Assembly (NCBI RefSeq): GCF_028553785.1
Contig: NZ_CP067136.1
Span: 124,001-188,000 of the forward strand
From: Paracoccus fistulariae
Lineage (GTDB): Bacteria; Pseudomonadota; Alphaproteobacteria; Rhodobacterales; Rhodobacteraceae
DNA length: 64,000 bases
Direction: 5' to 3'
Below, in pieces: positions 20,104 through 28,416 of this stretch. Each line of letters begins with the position of its first letter. The first letter of the stretch is position 1. Made by a program: the position numbers and the translations under genes. Under the pieces are notes generated by a model that was not told the origin of the DNA, ran no database searches, and was given only the letters and a program-made list of their open reading frames with translations.

Positions 20104-20157
20104 GGCATCCTGAATAGCTTTGGGCTGTCAGGGGCTATGTAGTGTGGCTTACACAAA

Positions 20158-20195
20158 AAGTCACGCCCCCGCATGCAGGGCGGGGGCGCTTTTTC
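20158..20195. terminator. Bidirectional intrinsic terminator between cvpA and purF
   Basis: CGCCCCCGC (20164-20172), a 7-nt loop, and GCGGGGGCG (20180-20188) form a perfect 9-bp stem. CTTTTTC follows on the plus strand and TGACTTTTTG on the minus strand. It implies that cvpA transcripts mostly stop before purF, or that purF is under read-through control. Confidence 0.8.
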
Positions 20196-20234
20196 GTCAT
20201 GGATTTGTCACAGGCCGGAAAGCGGATCCGGGGA

Positions 20235-20837
20235 TCAGTTGCCTGCCGGGGCCTCGGGCGCGACGGTTGGCGAGACGGTTTCGGTGGCGGTGCAGCCCTG
20301 AACCATCTGTTCGTAGCGGCTGACGATCCAGCTTGGCGCATCATCGGGCAGTTGTTCGTCCATCTGGCCGCGCATCCGCTCGAACACCTGGGCCGAGCGT
20401 GAATTTTCGACCATCGGCACCTGCTGCGATGTCATCACCCGGTCATAGACGATAAAGGCAATGGCCACGATCAGCACGCCGCGCGCGACGCCGAACAGGA
20501 ACCCCGCGCCCTGATCGATCCCGCCAAGGGCCGAACGCTGCACGACCGAGGAAAACAGCGGCGTCAGGATGGAAAACACCACCAGCGCCAGCGCAAAGAC
20601 CACGGCGAAACCGGCAATTGTTGCCAATTCGCAGCTATCGCCCAGAAATTTGTCCAGATAGGGCAGTTGCGCAATCAGCGGCCGCATCTGTCCGGCAAAG
20701 ATAAATGCCAGCACCGCAGCCGCGATCCAGCCCAGAATGGCCAGCGATTCGCGCACGAATCCGCGCGACCATGCCAGAATGGCCGAGAGGATGATGACAG
20801 CAGCCACCACTGCGTCGATGATCGTGAAACCGTCCAT
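20235..20837 (-). CDS. cvpA: CvpA family membrane protein
   Basis: 200-aa protein with four predicted spans in the first 135 residues (FTIIDAVVAAVIILSAILAW at the start) and a soluble tail with SRYEQMVQG. CvpA proteins are linked to envelope homeostasis and, in enterobacteria, colicin V export; the biochemical role is unclear. It lies between radA and purF on the same strand, 42 bp after radA, as in many alphaproteobacteria. Confidence 0.88.
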   Translation of the reverse strand: MDGFTIIDAVVAAVIILSAILAWSRGFVRESLAILGWIAAAVLAFIFAGQMRPLIAQLPYLDKFLGDSCELATIAGFAVVFALALVVFSILTPLFSSVVQRSALGGIDQGAGFLFGVARGVLIVAIAFIVYDRVMTSQQVPMVENSRSAQVFERMRGQMDEQLPDDAPSWIVSRYEQMVQGCTATETVSPTVAPEAPAGN

Positions 20838-20879
20838 AGTCTTGTCCCTGTGCCGGTTTTCATTGTCATTTCAGGCGGT

Positions 20880-22244
20880 TCAGCCGGCGCCGAAAACCTC
20901 ACCCACGAAGCCAGTCAGATCGGCAATCCGTCGCAGACTTGTACCGTCCGTGCCCTCTACCTTTTGGGCATCGGGCAAAATCGCCTGTGAAAAACCAAGT
21001 TTCCGCGCCTCTTTCAACCTGTTTTCCGCCTGAGCGACAGGTCGCAGAGCGCCCGAAAGGCTGATTTCCCCGAAAAGAACGGCCTCTGGCGGCAGGGCGC
21101 TGTCCTCTCTGGCCGACAGCAGCGCGCCCGCAATTGCCAGATCGGCGGCGGGTTCGCTGACCCGCATGCCGCCTGCCACGTTCAGAAACACATCCAGCCC
21201 GGCAAAGGGGATGCCGCATCGCGCCTCCAGCACGGCAAGGATGGTGCTGACCCGGCCGCTATCCAGCCCCACCACCGTGCGGCGCGGACTGGCCAGCGTC
21301 GAGGGCGCGACCAGCGCCTGAATTTCGGTCAGCACCGGGCGCGTGCCCTCGATCCCGGCAAAAACCGCGCCGCCCGCGATGGGCTGGCCGCGCTCGGACA
21401 GGAACAGGGCTGACGGGTTGGCGACCTCGGCCAGTCCCATGCCGGTCATCTCGAACACCCCGATCTCATCGGCGGGGCCGAAGCGGTTCTTGACGCTGCG
21501 CAGGATGCGGAACTGGTGGCCGCGCTCGCCTTCGAAATACAGCACGGTATCGACCATATGTTCGACCACGCGCGGTCCGGCGATCTGGCCGTCCTTGGTG
21601 ACATGGCCGACAATCACGATAGAAACGCCACGCCGCTTGGCAAAGGTCACCAGCTCATGCGCGGCGGCACGGACCTGGGCCACGCTGCCCGGCGCGGCCT
21701 CGACCCGATCCGACCACAGGGTCTGCACGGAATCGATAATGGCCAGATCGGGGCGTTCGCTGTCCAGCGTGGTCAGGATATCGCGCAGATTGGTGTCCGA
21801 TCCCAGTCGGACAGGCGCATCCGACAGGCCCAGCCGCTGCGCCCGCATGCGGACCTGTGCGCTGGCTTCCTCGCCACTGATATAGACGGCATCCAGCCCG
21901 GCGCGGGCGAAGGCGGCCGCGCCCTGCAGCAGAAGGGTGGACTTGCCGATGCCCGGATCGCCCCCCACAAGCACGGCCGAGCCCGGCACCAATCCGCCCC
22001 CCAGCACGCGGTCCAGTTCGGCCATTCCCGATTGCTTGCGCGGCGGCGGCGCTTCGGTCGTGTGCAGCCCGGTCAGCGGCACCGCGCGCCCCTTGGCCGC
22101 GCCCAACCCGCGACCGGGACCCTGCGACAGCGGCGCCTCTTCGATAATGGTGTTCCAGGCGCCGCAGGCATCGCAGCGCCCGGCCCATTTCTTGTGGGTC
22201 GCGCCGCAGGCGGTACAGGTGAAGGTGGTGACGGATTTGGCCAT
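20880..22244 (-). CDS. radA: DNA repair protein RadA
   Basis: 454-aa branch-migration ATPase acting in recombination. It has the C4 zinc finger (Cys10, 13, 24, 27), Walker A GDPGIGKST at 95-103, the RadA-specific KNRFG motif (VKNRFGPADEIG), and a C-terminal Lon-protease-like domain. The start MAKSVTTFTC is the family's usual N-terminus. A perfect hairpin abuts this start codon (22244-22260). cvpA follows on the same strand. Confidence 0.95.
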   Translation of the reverse strand: MAKSVTTFTCTACGATHKKWAGRCDACGAWNTIIEEAPLSQGPGRGLGAAKGRAVPLTGLHTTEAPPPRKQSGMAELDRVLGGGLVPGSAVLVGGDPGIGKSTLLLQGAAAFARAGLDAVYISGEEASAQVRMRAQRLGLSDAPVRLGSDTNLRDILTTLDSERPDLAIIDSVQTLWSDRVEAAPGSVAQVRAAAHELVTFAKRRGVSIVIVGHVTKDGQIAGPRVVEHMVDTVLYFEGERGHQFRILRSVKNRFGPADEIGVFEMTGMGLAEVANPSALFLSERGQPIAGGAVFAGIEGTRPVLTEIQALVAPSTLASPRRTVVGLDSGRVSTILAVLEARCGIPFAGLDVFLNVAGGMRVSEPAADLAIAGALLSAREDSALPPEAVLFGEISLSGALRPVAQAENRLKEARKLGFSQAILPDAQKVEGTDGTSLRRIADLTGFVGEVFGAG

Positions 22245-22260
22245 GCCACATCTTGTGGCA
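22244..22260 (-). promoter_or_regulatory. Perfect palindrome abutting the radA start codon
   Basis: TGCCACA-TCT-TGTGGCA, 7-bp arms with a 3-bp centre, ends at the first base of the radA start codon. In the radA mRNA it would fold over the ribosome-binding region; as DNA it could be an operator in the radA-lolC divergent gap. Confidence 0.45.
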
Positions 22261-22369
22261 TCTGCGCCTTCCCGCCGCAATATCGGTATTTGCCGAATTC
22301 ACGGCATTGTCGGCTTGATCTTTGCAGGCCGCCCGCTAGGGTCTGCGCGCAAATCAAAGGCCCCACCCG

Positions 22370-23671
22370 ATGTCCAGCCCCGCGCCCTTTTCCCGATATG
22401 AATTCCTGATCGCCTGGCGATACCTGCGCGCCCGCCGGGCCGAGGGCGGGGTCAGCGTCATGACCTGGATCAGCATGATCGGCATTGCCCTGGGCGTGAT
22501 GGCGCTGATCGCGACGCTGGCGGTGCGCGCCGGTTTCCGCACCGAATTCGTGGACACGATCCTGGGCGCCAATGCCCATTCCACCGTCTACATGGCGCCG
22601 CAGGAAATCAGCAACGACTATACCGATGATGTCTATGTCGTGCCCGGCCGGATCGCGGATTACGATGCCATGTCAAAGACGCTGGCACAGGTGCCGGGTG
22701 TGACCCGCACGGCGGCGATCATTCGCGGGCAGGTCATGGCCTCGGCCAATGACAGCTCGAACGTGGCCGAGGTGTTCGGCGTCTCGCGCGCGGATCTTGA
22801 GGCGATGCCCCGGATCGTCGATCCGCAGACCTCGGTCGGCACTCTGGACGATTTCGATCAGGGCATCGCGATCGGTTCGGGGATTGCGCGGGAACTGGCT
22901 GTCGGGCTGGGCGACAAGATCCGGCTGATCGCCCCCGAAGGCGCCAAGACCGCCTTTGGCACCACGCCACGGATCACCGCCTATACCGTCACCTATATCT
23001 TCAGCGCCGGTCGCTATGATATCGACCGCACCCGGATCTATATGCCCATCGCCGAGGCGCAGAGCTATTTCAACCGCGAGGGCGTCGCCGATGAGATCGA
23101 GGTTTTCGTCAGCGATCCCGAGCAGGTCGGCGACTGGACGCTACCGCTGCTGCAGGCGGCGGGGCAGGGGGCGCAGGTCTGGACATGGCAGGATGCCTCT
23201 GGCTCATTCCTTTCGGCGCTGGATATGGAGGATGACGTGATGTTCGTGATCCTGTCGGTGCTGGTGCTGATCGCCTCGATGAACATCACCTCGGGGCTGA
23301 TCATGCTGGTCAAGAACAAGGGCCGCGATATCGGCATCCTGCGCACCATGGGCCTGACCGAGGGCGCGGTGCTGCGTGTCTTTTTCCTCTGCGGTGCCTT
23401 TACCGGGGTGATCGGCACCATCGCCGGGGTGATCCTGGGGATTCTTCTGGCGCTGAATGTCGACAATATCATGGCGGCGCTGAACGCGATCACCAGCGGC
23501 GGCGCCTGGCAGCCAGAGGTGCGCGGCATCTACCGCCTGCCTGCGGAACTCAGGGCCTGGGATATCTTTCGGGCGGTGGCCCTGTCGCTGGGCCTGTCTT
23601 TCATCGTCACCATCTTCCCCGCGCGCCGCGCCGCGCGCATGAACCCGGTCGAGGCTTTGCGCTATGAATGA
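22370..23671 (+). CDS. Lipoprotein-releasing ABC transporter permease, LolC/LolE family
   Basis: 433-aa inner-membrane permease of the Lol complex that extracts outer-membrane lipoproteins. It has one N-terminal span (around residues 25-50, [20 protein letters not shown]), a large periplasmic domain, and three C-terminal spans ending in [18 protein letters not shown]. Only one permease gene is present, as in organisms that use a homodimeric LolF-like permease. It overlaps lolD by 8 bp. Confidence 0.93.
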   Translation: MSSPAPFSRYEFLIAWRYLRARRAEGGVSVMTWISMIGIALGVMALIATLAVRAGFRTEFVDTILGANAHSTVYMAPQEISNDYTDDVYVVPGRIADYDAMSKTLAQVPGVTRTAAIIRGQVMASANDSSNVAEVFGVSRADLEAMPRIVDPQTSVGTLDDFDQGIAIGSGIARELAVGLGDKIRLIAPEGAKTAFGTTPRITAYTVTYIFSAGRYDIDRTRIYMPIAEAQSYFNREGVADEIEVFVSDPEQVGDWTLPLLQAAGQGAQVWTWQDASGSFLSALDMEDDVMFVILSVLVLIASMNITSGLIMLVKNKGRDIGILRTMGLTEGAVLRVFFLCGAFTGVIGTIAGVILGILLALNVDNIMAALNAITSGGAWQPEVRGIYRLPAELRAWDIFRAVALSLGLSFIVTIFPARRAARMNPVEALRYE

Positions 23672-24329
23672 GGTTCTGCGCCTTCACGCGATCACCAAGA
23701 CCTATGGCAAGGACGGCCCCTCGCCCGTCACCGTGCTGGACGGGATCGACCTTTCGGTGGATCGGGGCGAGGTCGTGGCGCTGGTCGCACCCTCGGGCGC
23801 GGGGAAATCGACGCTGCTGCATATTGCCGGGCTGCTGGACACGCCCGACACGGGACAGGTTCTGCTGAACGGGCGCGACATGACCGGATTGCCCGACAAG
23901 GCCCGGACCGAGGCGCGTCGCGTCGATGTGGGCTTCGTCTATCAGTTTCATCACCTGCTGCCGGAATTCAGCGCCGCCGAGAATATCGTTCTGCCCCAGC
24001 TTGCCAATGGCACGGCGCAGCGCGCGGCGGCGGATCGCGCCGCTGACCTGCTGGCGCGTGTGGGCCTGTCGCATCGCGCCGATCACCGCCCCGCCGCGCT
24101 GTCGGGCGGAGAGCAGCAGCGGGTGGCCTTTTGCCGCGCGTTGGCCAATGCGCCCGCGCTGCTGCTGGCGGATGAGCCGACGGGAAATCTGGATCCCGCG
24201 ACCTCGGATCGGGTCTTCGATGTGCTGATGGGGCTGGTGCGCGAAACCGGGCTGTCGGCGCTGATCGCGACGCATAACCTGGATCTGGCGCAGCGGATGG
24301 ACCGTGTGATCCGGCTGGGGGATGCCTGA
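23664..24329 (+). CDS. lolD: Lipoprotein-releasing ABC transporter ATP-binding protein
   Basis: 221-aa ATPase of the Lol complex. Walker A is APSGAGKST at 42-50, the Q-loop with the LolD-type [16 protein letters not shown] near 93-108, the signature LSGGEQQ at 146-152, and Walker B LLLADEP near 165. It is coupled to the permease by an 8-bp overlap, and its TGA shares a base with the next gene's ATG. Confidence 0.95.
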   Translation: MNEVLRLHAITKTYGKDGPSPVTVLDGIDLSVDRGEVVALVAPSGAGKSTLLHIAGLLDTPDTGQVLLNGRDMTGLPDKARTEARRVDVGFVYQFHHLLPEFSAAENIVLPQLANGTAQRAAADRAADLLARVGLSHRADHRPAALSGGEQQRVAFCRALANAPALLLADEPTGNLDPATSDRVFDVLMGLVRETGLSALIATHNLDLAQRMDRVIRLGDA

Positions 24330-24829
24330 TGCGCGCTGCGGGTCTGTGTCTGTCGCTTGCACTGATGGCGCAGCCTGCGGCGGCGGATCCGCTGGAAAGT
24401 TTTGGTACGGCGATGAAATACGGCTTGCCGCTTGCCGCTGCCATCTGCGCCGAACGCGATGACCGGCTGGAGGATTTCGCGGTCCGGGGCGTGTTGCAGG
24501 CGGCCATCGTGCTGGGCATGAAAAGCTATTTCGACGGTCGGCCCATCTCGCGCCGCCCGACGGGTGAGGGGCGGGGCTTTCCGTCGGGCCACGCGGCGGC
24601 GGCGTTTTTCGGGGCCTCGGATCTGGCGGGGAAATGCTTTGCCGATGATGTGGCGGCGGGTGCGGCCAGCTATGGCGCGGCGGCGCTGACGGGCTACAGC
24701 CGCATCCACGCGGGCGAACATACCGTCCCGCAGGTCACGACCGGCGCCCTGATCGGCTTCAGCTTCGGCGCGGCCAGCTTTGGCATCGGCAGCGAAGAGG
24801 TCAGCTTTTCGGTCGGGATGCGGTTTTAG
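24329..24829 (+). CDS. PAP2 family phosphatase-like protein with altered motif
   Basis: 166-aa protein with a signal peptide (residues 1-20, ending QPAAA-DP). It carries PAP2 motifs: KSYFDGRP, PSGHAAAAFFG, and SRIHAGEHTVPQ. Known family members remove phosphate from lipids or lipid A at the periplasmic face. Two oddities: K and RP are 5 rather than 6 residues apart, and the last motif has Gln where Asp normally orients the catalytic His. Activity is therefore uncertain. It is translationally linked to lolD (TGATG) and its stop overlaps that of the convergent gene. Confidence 0.78.
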   Translation: MRAAGLCLSLALMAQPAAADPLESFGTAMKYGLPLAAAICAERDDRLEDFAVRGVLQAAIVLGMKSYFDGRPISRRPTGEGRGFPSGHAAAAFFGASDLAGKCFADDVAAGAASYGAAALTGYSRIHAGEHTVPQVTTGALIGFSFGAASFGIGSEEVSFSVGMRF

Positions 24830-25539
24830 GCGCGATCCGGGCCCTGACGCTCGATCGCGGCGGCGACGCGCTCCTGCAATTCCCAGATATAGGGATCATA
24901 AAGGCCCGCCGCATCCAGCCCCTGTGCGGTGCGCAGCAGATATTCGCTGCCCGATCCCGCCGCGCCATTGGCGAATGCCAGCCGCTGCGCCTGATCGTCA
25001 ATGGACAGATCGGCCAGATCGATCCCCACCGGATCGGCATAAAAGGTCAGCGCCTCGCTGATGCCCTGATCGGTCTCGATAGTGATCCAGCAGGCATTCG
25101 CGGCCAGTTCCCGCGCGACCAGTTCACGGGCCAGGATCGAGCGCATCGAATCGGTTTCGGTGCCCGGCTGGATTTCCAGCACAAGCCCCTCGCACGCGCC
25201 GCCCGAGGCCAGCGCCAGCATCAGCCCCGGCTGTTCGGGCGAGCCGCGAAACCGGTCCAGCGGGATGCTGAAGGCGCGATGCCAGCCAAGCGCCCGCGCC
25301 CGGTATCGACGTCCCACGGCGAAATCCGGGTTCCAGATCAGCGATCCATAGGCAAAGATCGGGATCGGGCGGGGCCGGTCCGCAATCAGCGCCGCGCTGA
25401 GCTGATCCAGATCCGCCTCGTCCAGAATCTGCCAGTCGGGGTCATGCAGCGGCCCCTCGACATGGCGGGTGACGCGACGGACGTGATCCTCGGTCAGGCG
25501 CAGCGGCGGACGGCCCGCGTCCGGCAGGCCATCAGACAT
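24826..25539 (-). CDS. ChaC-type gamma-glutamylcyclotransferase
   Basis: 237-aa cytosolic enzyme that cleaves glutathione to 5-oxoproline and Cys-Gly, by family. It has the substrate-binding FAYGSLIWNP near residue 73 and GLVLEIQPG; the family's conserved acidic residue probably lies in VARELAANACWITIETD. The start at 25539 overlaps the parE end by 8 bp. It is downstream of parE on the same strand, with a GST gene further upstream. Confidence 0.87.
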   Translation of the reverse strand: MSDGLPDAGRPPLRLTEDHVRRVTRHVEGPLHDPDWQILDEADLDQLSAALIADRPRPIPIFAYGSLIWNPDFAVGRRYRARALGWHRAFSIPLDRFRGSPEQPGLMLALASGGACEGLVLEIQPGTETDSMRSILARELVARELAANACWITIETDQGISEALTFYADPVGIDLADLSIDDQAQRLAFANGAAGSGSEYLLRTAQGLDAAGLYDPYIWELQERVAAAIERQGPDRA

Positions 25540-27502
25540 CCAACTCATCCGCATCGGCGAAACGCGCGTTTTCCTGAATATATTCAAAGCGCAATTCCGG
25601 CTTCTTGCCCATCAGCCGTTCGACCAGATCGCCGGTTTCGCCGCCTTCGTCATCGTCGATGCTGACCCGGATCAGCTTGCGCGTCTTGGGGTTCATCGTC
25701 GTGTCCTTCAGATCCTTGGCGTCCATTTCGCCCAGACCCTTGAATCGCTGCACGTCGATTTTTCCCTTTCCGCCCAGTCCCTTGGCCATCATCCGCTCTT
25801 TCTCGGCATCGTCCGAGACATAGATGCGATGGGCGCCCTGCGTCAGCCGGTACAGCGGCGGGCAGGCCAGATACAGATGGCCGCGATCGATCATCGGGCG
25901 CATCTGGGTAAAGAAGAAGGTCATCAGCAGGCTGGCAATATGCGCGCCATCGACATCGGCATCGGTCATGATGATGACCTTGTCATAGCGCAGATCGTCG
26001 ACATTGAATTTCGTGCCCATGCCGACGCCAAGCGCCTGACACAGATCGTTGATTTCCTGGTTCTGGCCCAGTTTGGAACTGGCCGCACCCAGCACGTTCA
26101 GGATCTTGCCGCGCAGGGGCAGCAGCGCCTGATTGACCCGGTCGCGCGCCATCTTGGCGCTGCCGCCCGCGCTGTCGCCCTCGACGATGAACAGCTCGGT
26201 CCCGTCGCGATTGGTGGCGCTGCAATCGACCAGCTTGCCCGGCAGGCGCAGCTTTTTCGTTGCCGTCTTGCGCGCGGTTTCCTTTTCCTGCTTGCGGCGC
26301 AGACGCTCTTCGGCGCGCAGGACCAGGAAGTCCAGAATCGCGCCGGCCGATTTCGTATCCGCCGCCAGCCAGTTGTCGAAATGGTCGCGAACGGCGTTTT
26401 CCACCAGCCGCTGCGCCTCGACCGTGGCCAGACGATCCTTGGTCTGGCCGACGAATTCCGGCTCTCGGATGAAGCAGCTGACAAGGGCGCAACCGCCGAC
26501 GATCAGATCCTCTCGCGTGACCTGGGCGGCCTTCTTGTTGCTGACCCGCTCGCCATAGGCGCGGATGCCCTTCAGGATCGCCGCCCAGAAGCCGGCCTCA
26601 TGGGTGCCGCCCTCGGGCGTGGGCACGGTGTTACAATAGGACTGGATGAAGCCGTCGCGCGACGGCGTCCAGTTGATCGCCCAATCGACCTTGCCGGGCG
26701 TCTTGAAACGCTCGGTGAAATCGACGCTGCCTGCGAAGGGACGCTCGGAATAGGTGCTGGCGCCGGTCAGGGTCTCGGTCAGGTAATCGGCCAGACCGCC
26801 GGGGAAATGGAAGCTCGCCTCGGTCGGGGTCTCGCCATCATCGATGGCGGATTTCCAGCGGATCTCGACGCCCGAGAACAGATAGGCCTTGGATTTCACC
26901 ATCTTCAACAGCCGCGCGGGCTTGAAGCGGTGATGGCCGAAAATCTCTTCATCCGCGTGGAAGGTGACGGTCGTGCCGCGACGGTTCGGGGCGGCGCCGA
27001 TCTTTTCGACCGGCCCCTGTGGGATCCCGCGTGAGAAACGCTGTTCGAACAGTTCCTTGTTGCGCGCGACCTGCACCACCATCCGATCCGACAGCGCATT
27101 CACGACCGAGGCGCCGACGCCATGCAGCCCGCCCGAGGTCTGATAGGCATCGCCCGAAAACTTGCCGCCCGCATGCAGCGTGCACAGGATCACCTCAAGC
27201 GCGGATTTGCCAGGAAATTTCGGATGCGGGTCGATGGGAATGCCGCGGCCATTGTCGCGGATCGTCACGCTGTAATCGTCCTGCAGCTCGACCTCGATGC
27301 GGCTGGCATGGCCTGCCACGGCCTCATCCATCGAGTTGTCGAGGATCTCGGCGACCAGATGGTGAAGCGCGCGCTCATCCGTGCCGCCGATATACATGCC
27401 GGGGCGCTTGCGGACAGGCTCCAGCCCCTCCAGCACCTCGATCGAGGCGGCGGAATAGCTGTCGGTCTGCGCATCGGCGGCGGAAAGAAGATCGTCTGCC
27501 AT
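25532..27502 (-). CDS. parE: DNA topoisomerase IV subunit B
   Basis: 656-aa ATPase subunit of the decatenase. The GHKL fold shows EILDNSMDEA, DNGRGIPIDPHP, and TSGGLHGVGASVVNALS; the TOPRIM domain shows EGDSAGGSAKMARDR and DADVDGAHI. Length and the lack of a gyrase-type insert favour ParE over GyrB. The start MADDLLSAAD was chosen because upstream codons have no similarity. It overlaps the ChaC gene downstream. Confidence 0.94.
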   Translation of the reverse strand: MADDLLSAADAQTDSYSAASIEVLEGLEPVRKRPGMYIGGTDERALHHLVAEILDNSMDEAVAGHASRIEVELQDDYSVTIRDNGRGIPIDPHPKFPGKSALEVILCTLHAGGKFSGDAYQTSGGLHGVGASVVNALSDRMVVQVARNKELFEQRFSRGIPQGPVEKIGAAPNRRGTTVTFHADEEIFGHHRFKPARLLKMVKSKAYLFSGVEIRWKSAIDDGETPTEASFHFPGGLADYLTETLTGASTYSERPFAGSVDFTERFKTPGKVDWAINWTPSRDGFIQSYCNTVPTPEGGTHEAGFWAAILKGIRAYGERVSNKKAAQVTREDLIVGGCALVSCFIREPEFVGQTKDRLATVEAQRLVENAVRDHFDNWLAADTKSAGAILDFLVLRAEERLRRKQEKETARKTATKKLRLPGKLVDCSATNRDGTELFIVEGDSAGGSAKMARDRVNQALLPLRGKILNVLGAASSKLGQNQEINDLCQALGVGMGTKFNVDDLRYDKVIIMTDADVDGAHIASLLMTFFFTQMRPMIDRGHLYLACPPLYRLTQGAHRIYVSDDAEKERMMAKGLGGKGKIDVQRFKGLGEMDAKDLKDTTMNPKTRKLIRVSIDDDEGGETGDLVERLMGKKPELRFEYIQENARFADADELDV

Positions 27503-27612
27503 CTGGCCTGCTCTTGTTCTTGTGCGGATTTGACCCGTTATCTCATGCCGGGGCAGGGCGCGGCAAGGGGTAGGGGCAACTGCGGGGGATGACGCTATCC
27601 CTTGCGGGCATC

Positions 27613-28272
27613 CTATTCCGGTTCGGCCAGCCTGCGTTCCCACATGCGGCGAAAGGCCGGGCGGGCCTGACAGCGATCCAGCCAGGCGCTGGTGGCGGAA
27701 AACTGACCCATCAATTCGTGATTCGTCTGGGCATAGCGCAGGACCTCGGCCATGTTCAGATCGGCGACGGTAAAGCGGTCCGCGACCAGATATTCATGGC
27801 GGCTCAGGTGCTGTTCCAGCACGCGCAAGGGCCGGACCAGACTTTCGGCGGCATTGGCAACGATGGCGGCATCCTCTCCGCGCTGCGCCTGACCGGGATT
27901 GTGCAGAAAGAGGATGGTCAGGGCGTCGGGTTCGATGCTGGTTGCGGCATAAAAGCTCCATTGCATCATCAGGGCGCGCTCGGCCGGGCTTTCGGGGCCG
28001 ATCGGAGCGCCCGCCTTCTGCGCCAGATGCAGGGTGCTGGCCAGCGATTCCGTCAGTTGCAGATCGCCATCCTGAATGACCGGGATCGCCCCTGCGGGTG
28101 ACAGGGCAAGAAATTCGGGCGATTGCGTGTTCAGCGGCGCATCGGGTGCCGAGGGATCGGCCAGGCGATAGGCCTGGATCACCGGGACCTGTTTGAAATC
28201 CAGATCCAGTTCATAACAAAGCCAGACGATGCGCGAGGCGCGCGACCGGGTAACGCCATGAATAACCAGCAT
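27613..28272 (-). CDS. Glutathione S-transferase family protein
   Basis: 219-aa GST with an N-terminal thioredoxin-like domain (MLVIHGVTRSRASRIVWLCY, then GAIPVIQDGDLQLTESLAST, the cis-Pro and Glu/Ser glutathione site) and an all-helical C-terminal domain. The first strand reads like the MaiA/YfcG-type branch with a Ser/Arg pair as likely catalytic residues. AAGGA lies before the ATG. It sits between dac and parE; the substrate is unknown. Confidence 0.87.
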   Translation of the reverse strand: MLVIHGVTRSRASRIVWLCYELDLDFKQVPVIQAYRLADPSAPDAPLNTQSPEFLALSPAGAIPVIQDGDLQLTESLASTLHLAQKAGAPIGPESPAERALMMQWSFYAATSIEPDALTILFLHNPGQAQRGEDAAIVANAAESLVRPLRVLEQHLSRHEYLVADRFTVADLNMAEVLRYAQTNHELMGQFSATSAWLDRCQARPAFRRMWERRLAEPE

Positions 28273-28365
28273 GGATTCGTCCTTTTTGCAGCTGTCGCCA
28301 AGGCTATGCGCTGTCAGGGGCGGGGAAAAGCCCGATTGCTGCGGGCGCGCCAAGGCTGCGGCATG

Positions 28366-28391
28366 AAAAAAGGCGGGCCGTGCCCGCCTTT
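28366..28391 (-). terminator. Intrinsic terminator after the D,D-carboxypeptidase gene
   Basis: AAAGGCGGGC (28369-28378), a 3-nt loop, and GCCCGCCTTT (28382-28391). On the minus strand the stem is followed by TTTTTT. It separates dac from the GST gene. Confidence 0.88.
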
Positions 28392-28416
28392 GTCAGGAAA
28401 CACCGCGATGCAGCCC

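Noticed and set aside
22370..23671. Missing second Lol permease read as a broken operon
   Set aside because: One permease gene with lolD is normal in many alphaproteobacteria, and the gene is intact.
27586..27601. GGGAT/ATCCC inverted repeat between GST and parE as a terminator
   Set aside because: Only a 5-bp stem and no T-tract on either strand.
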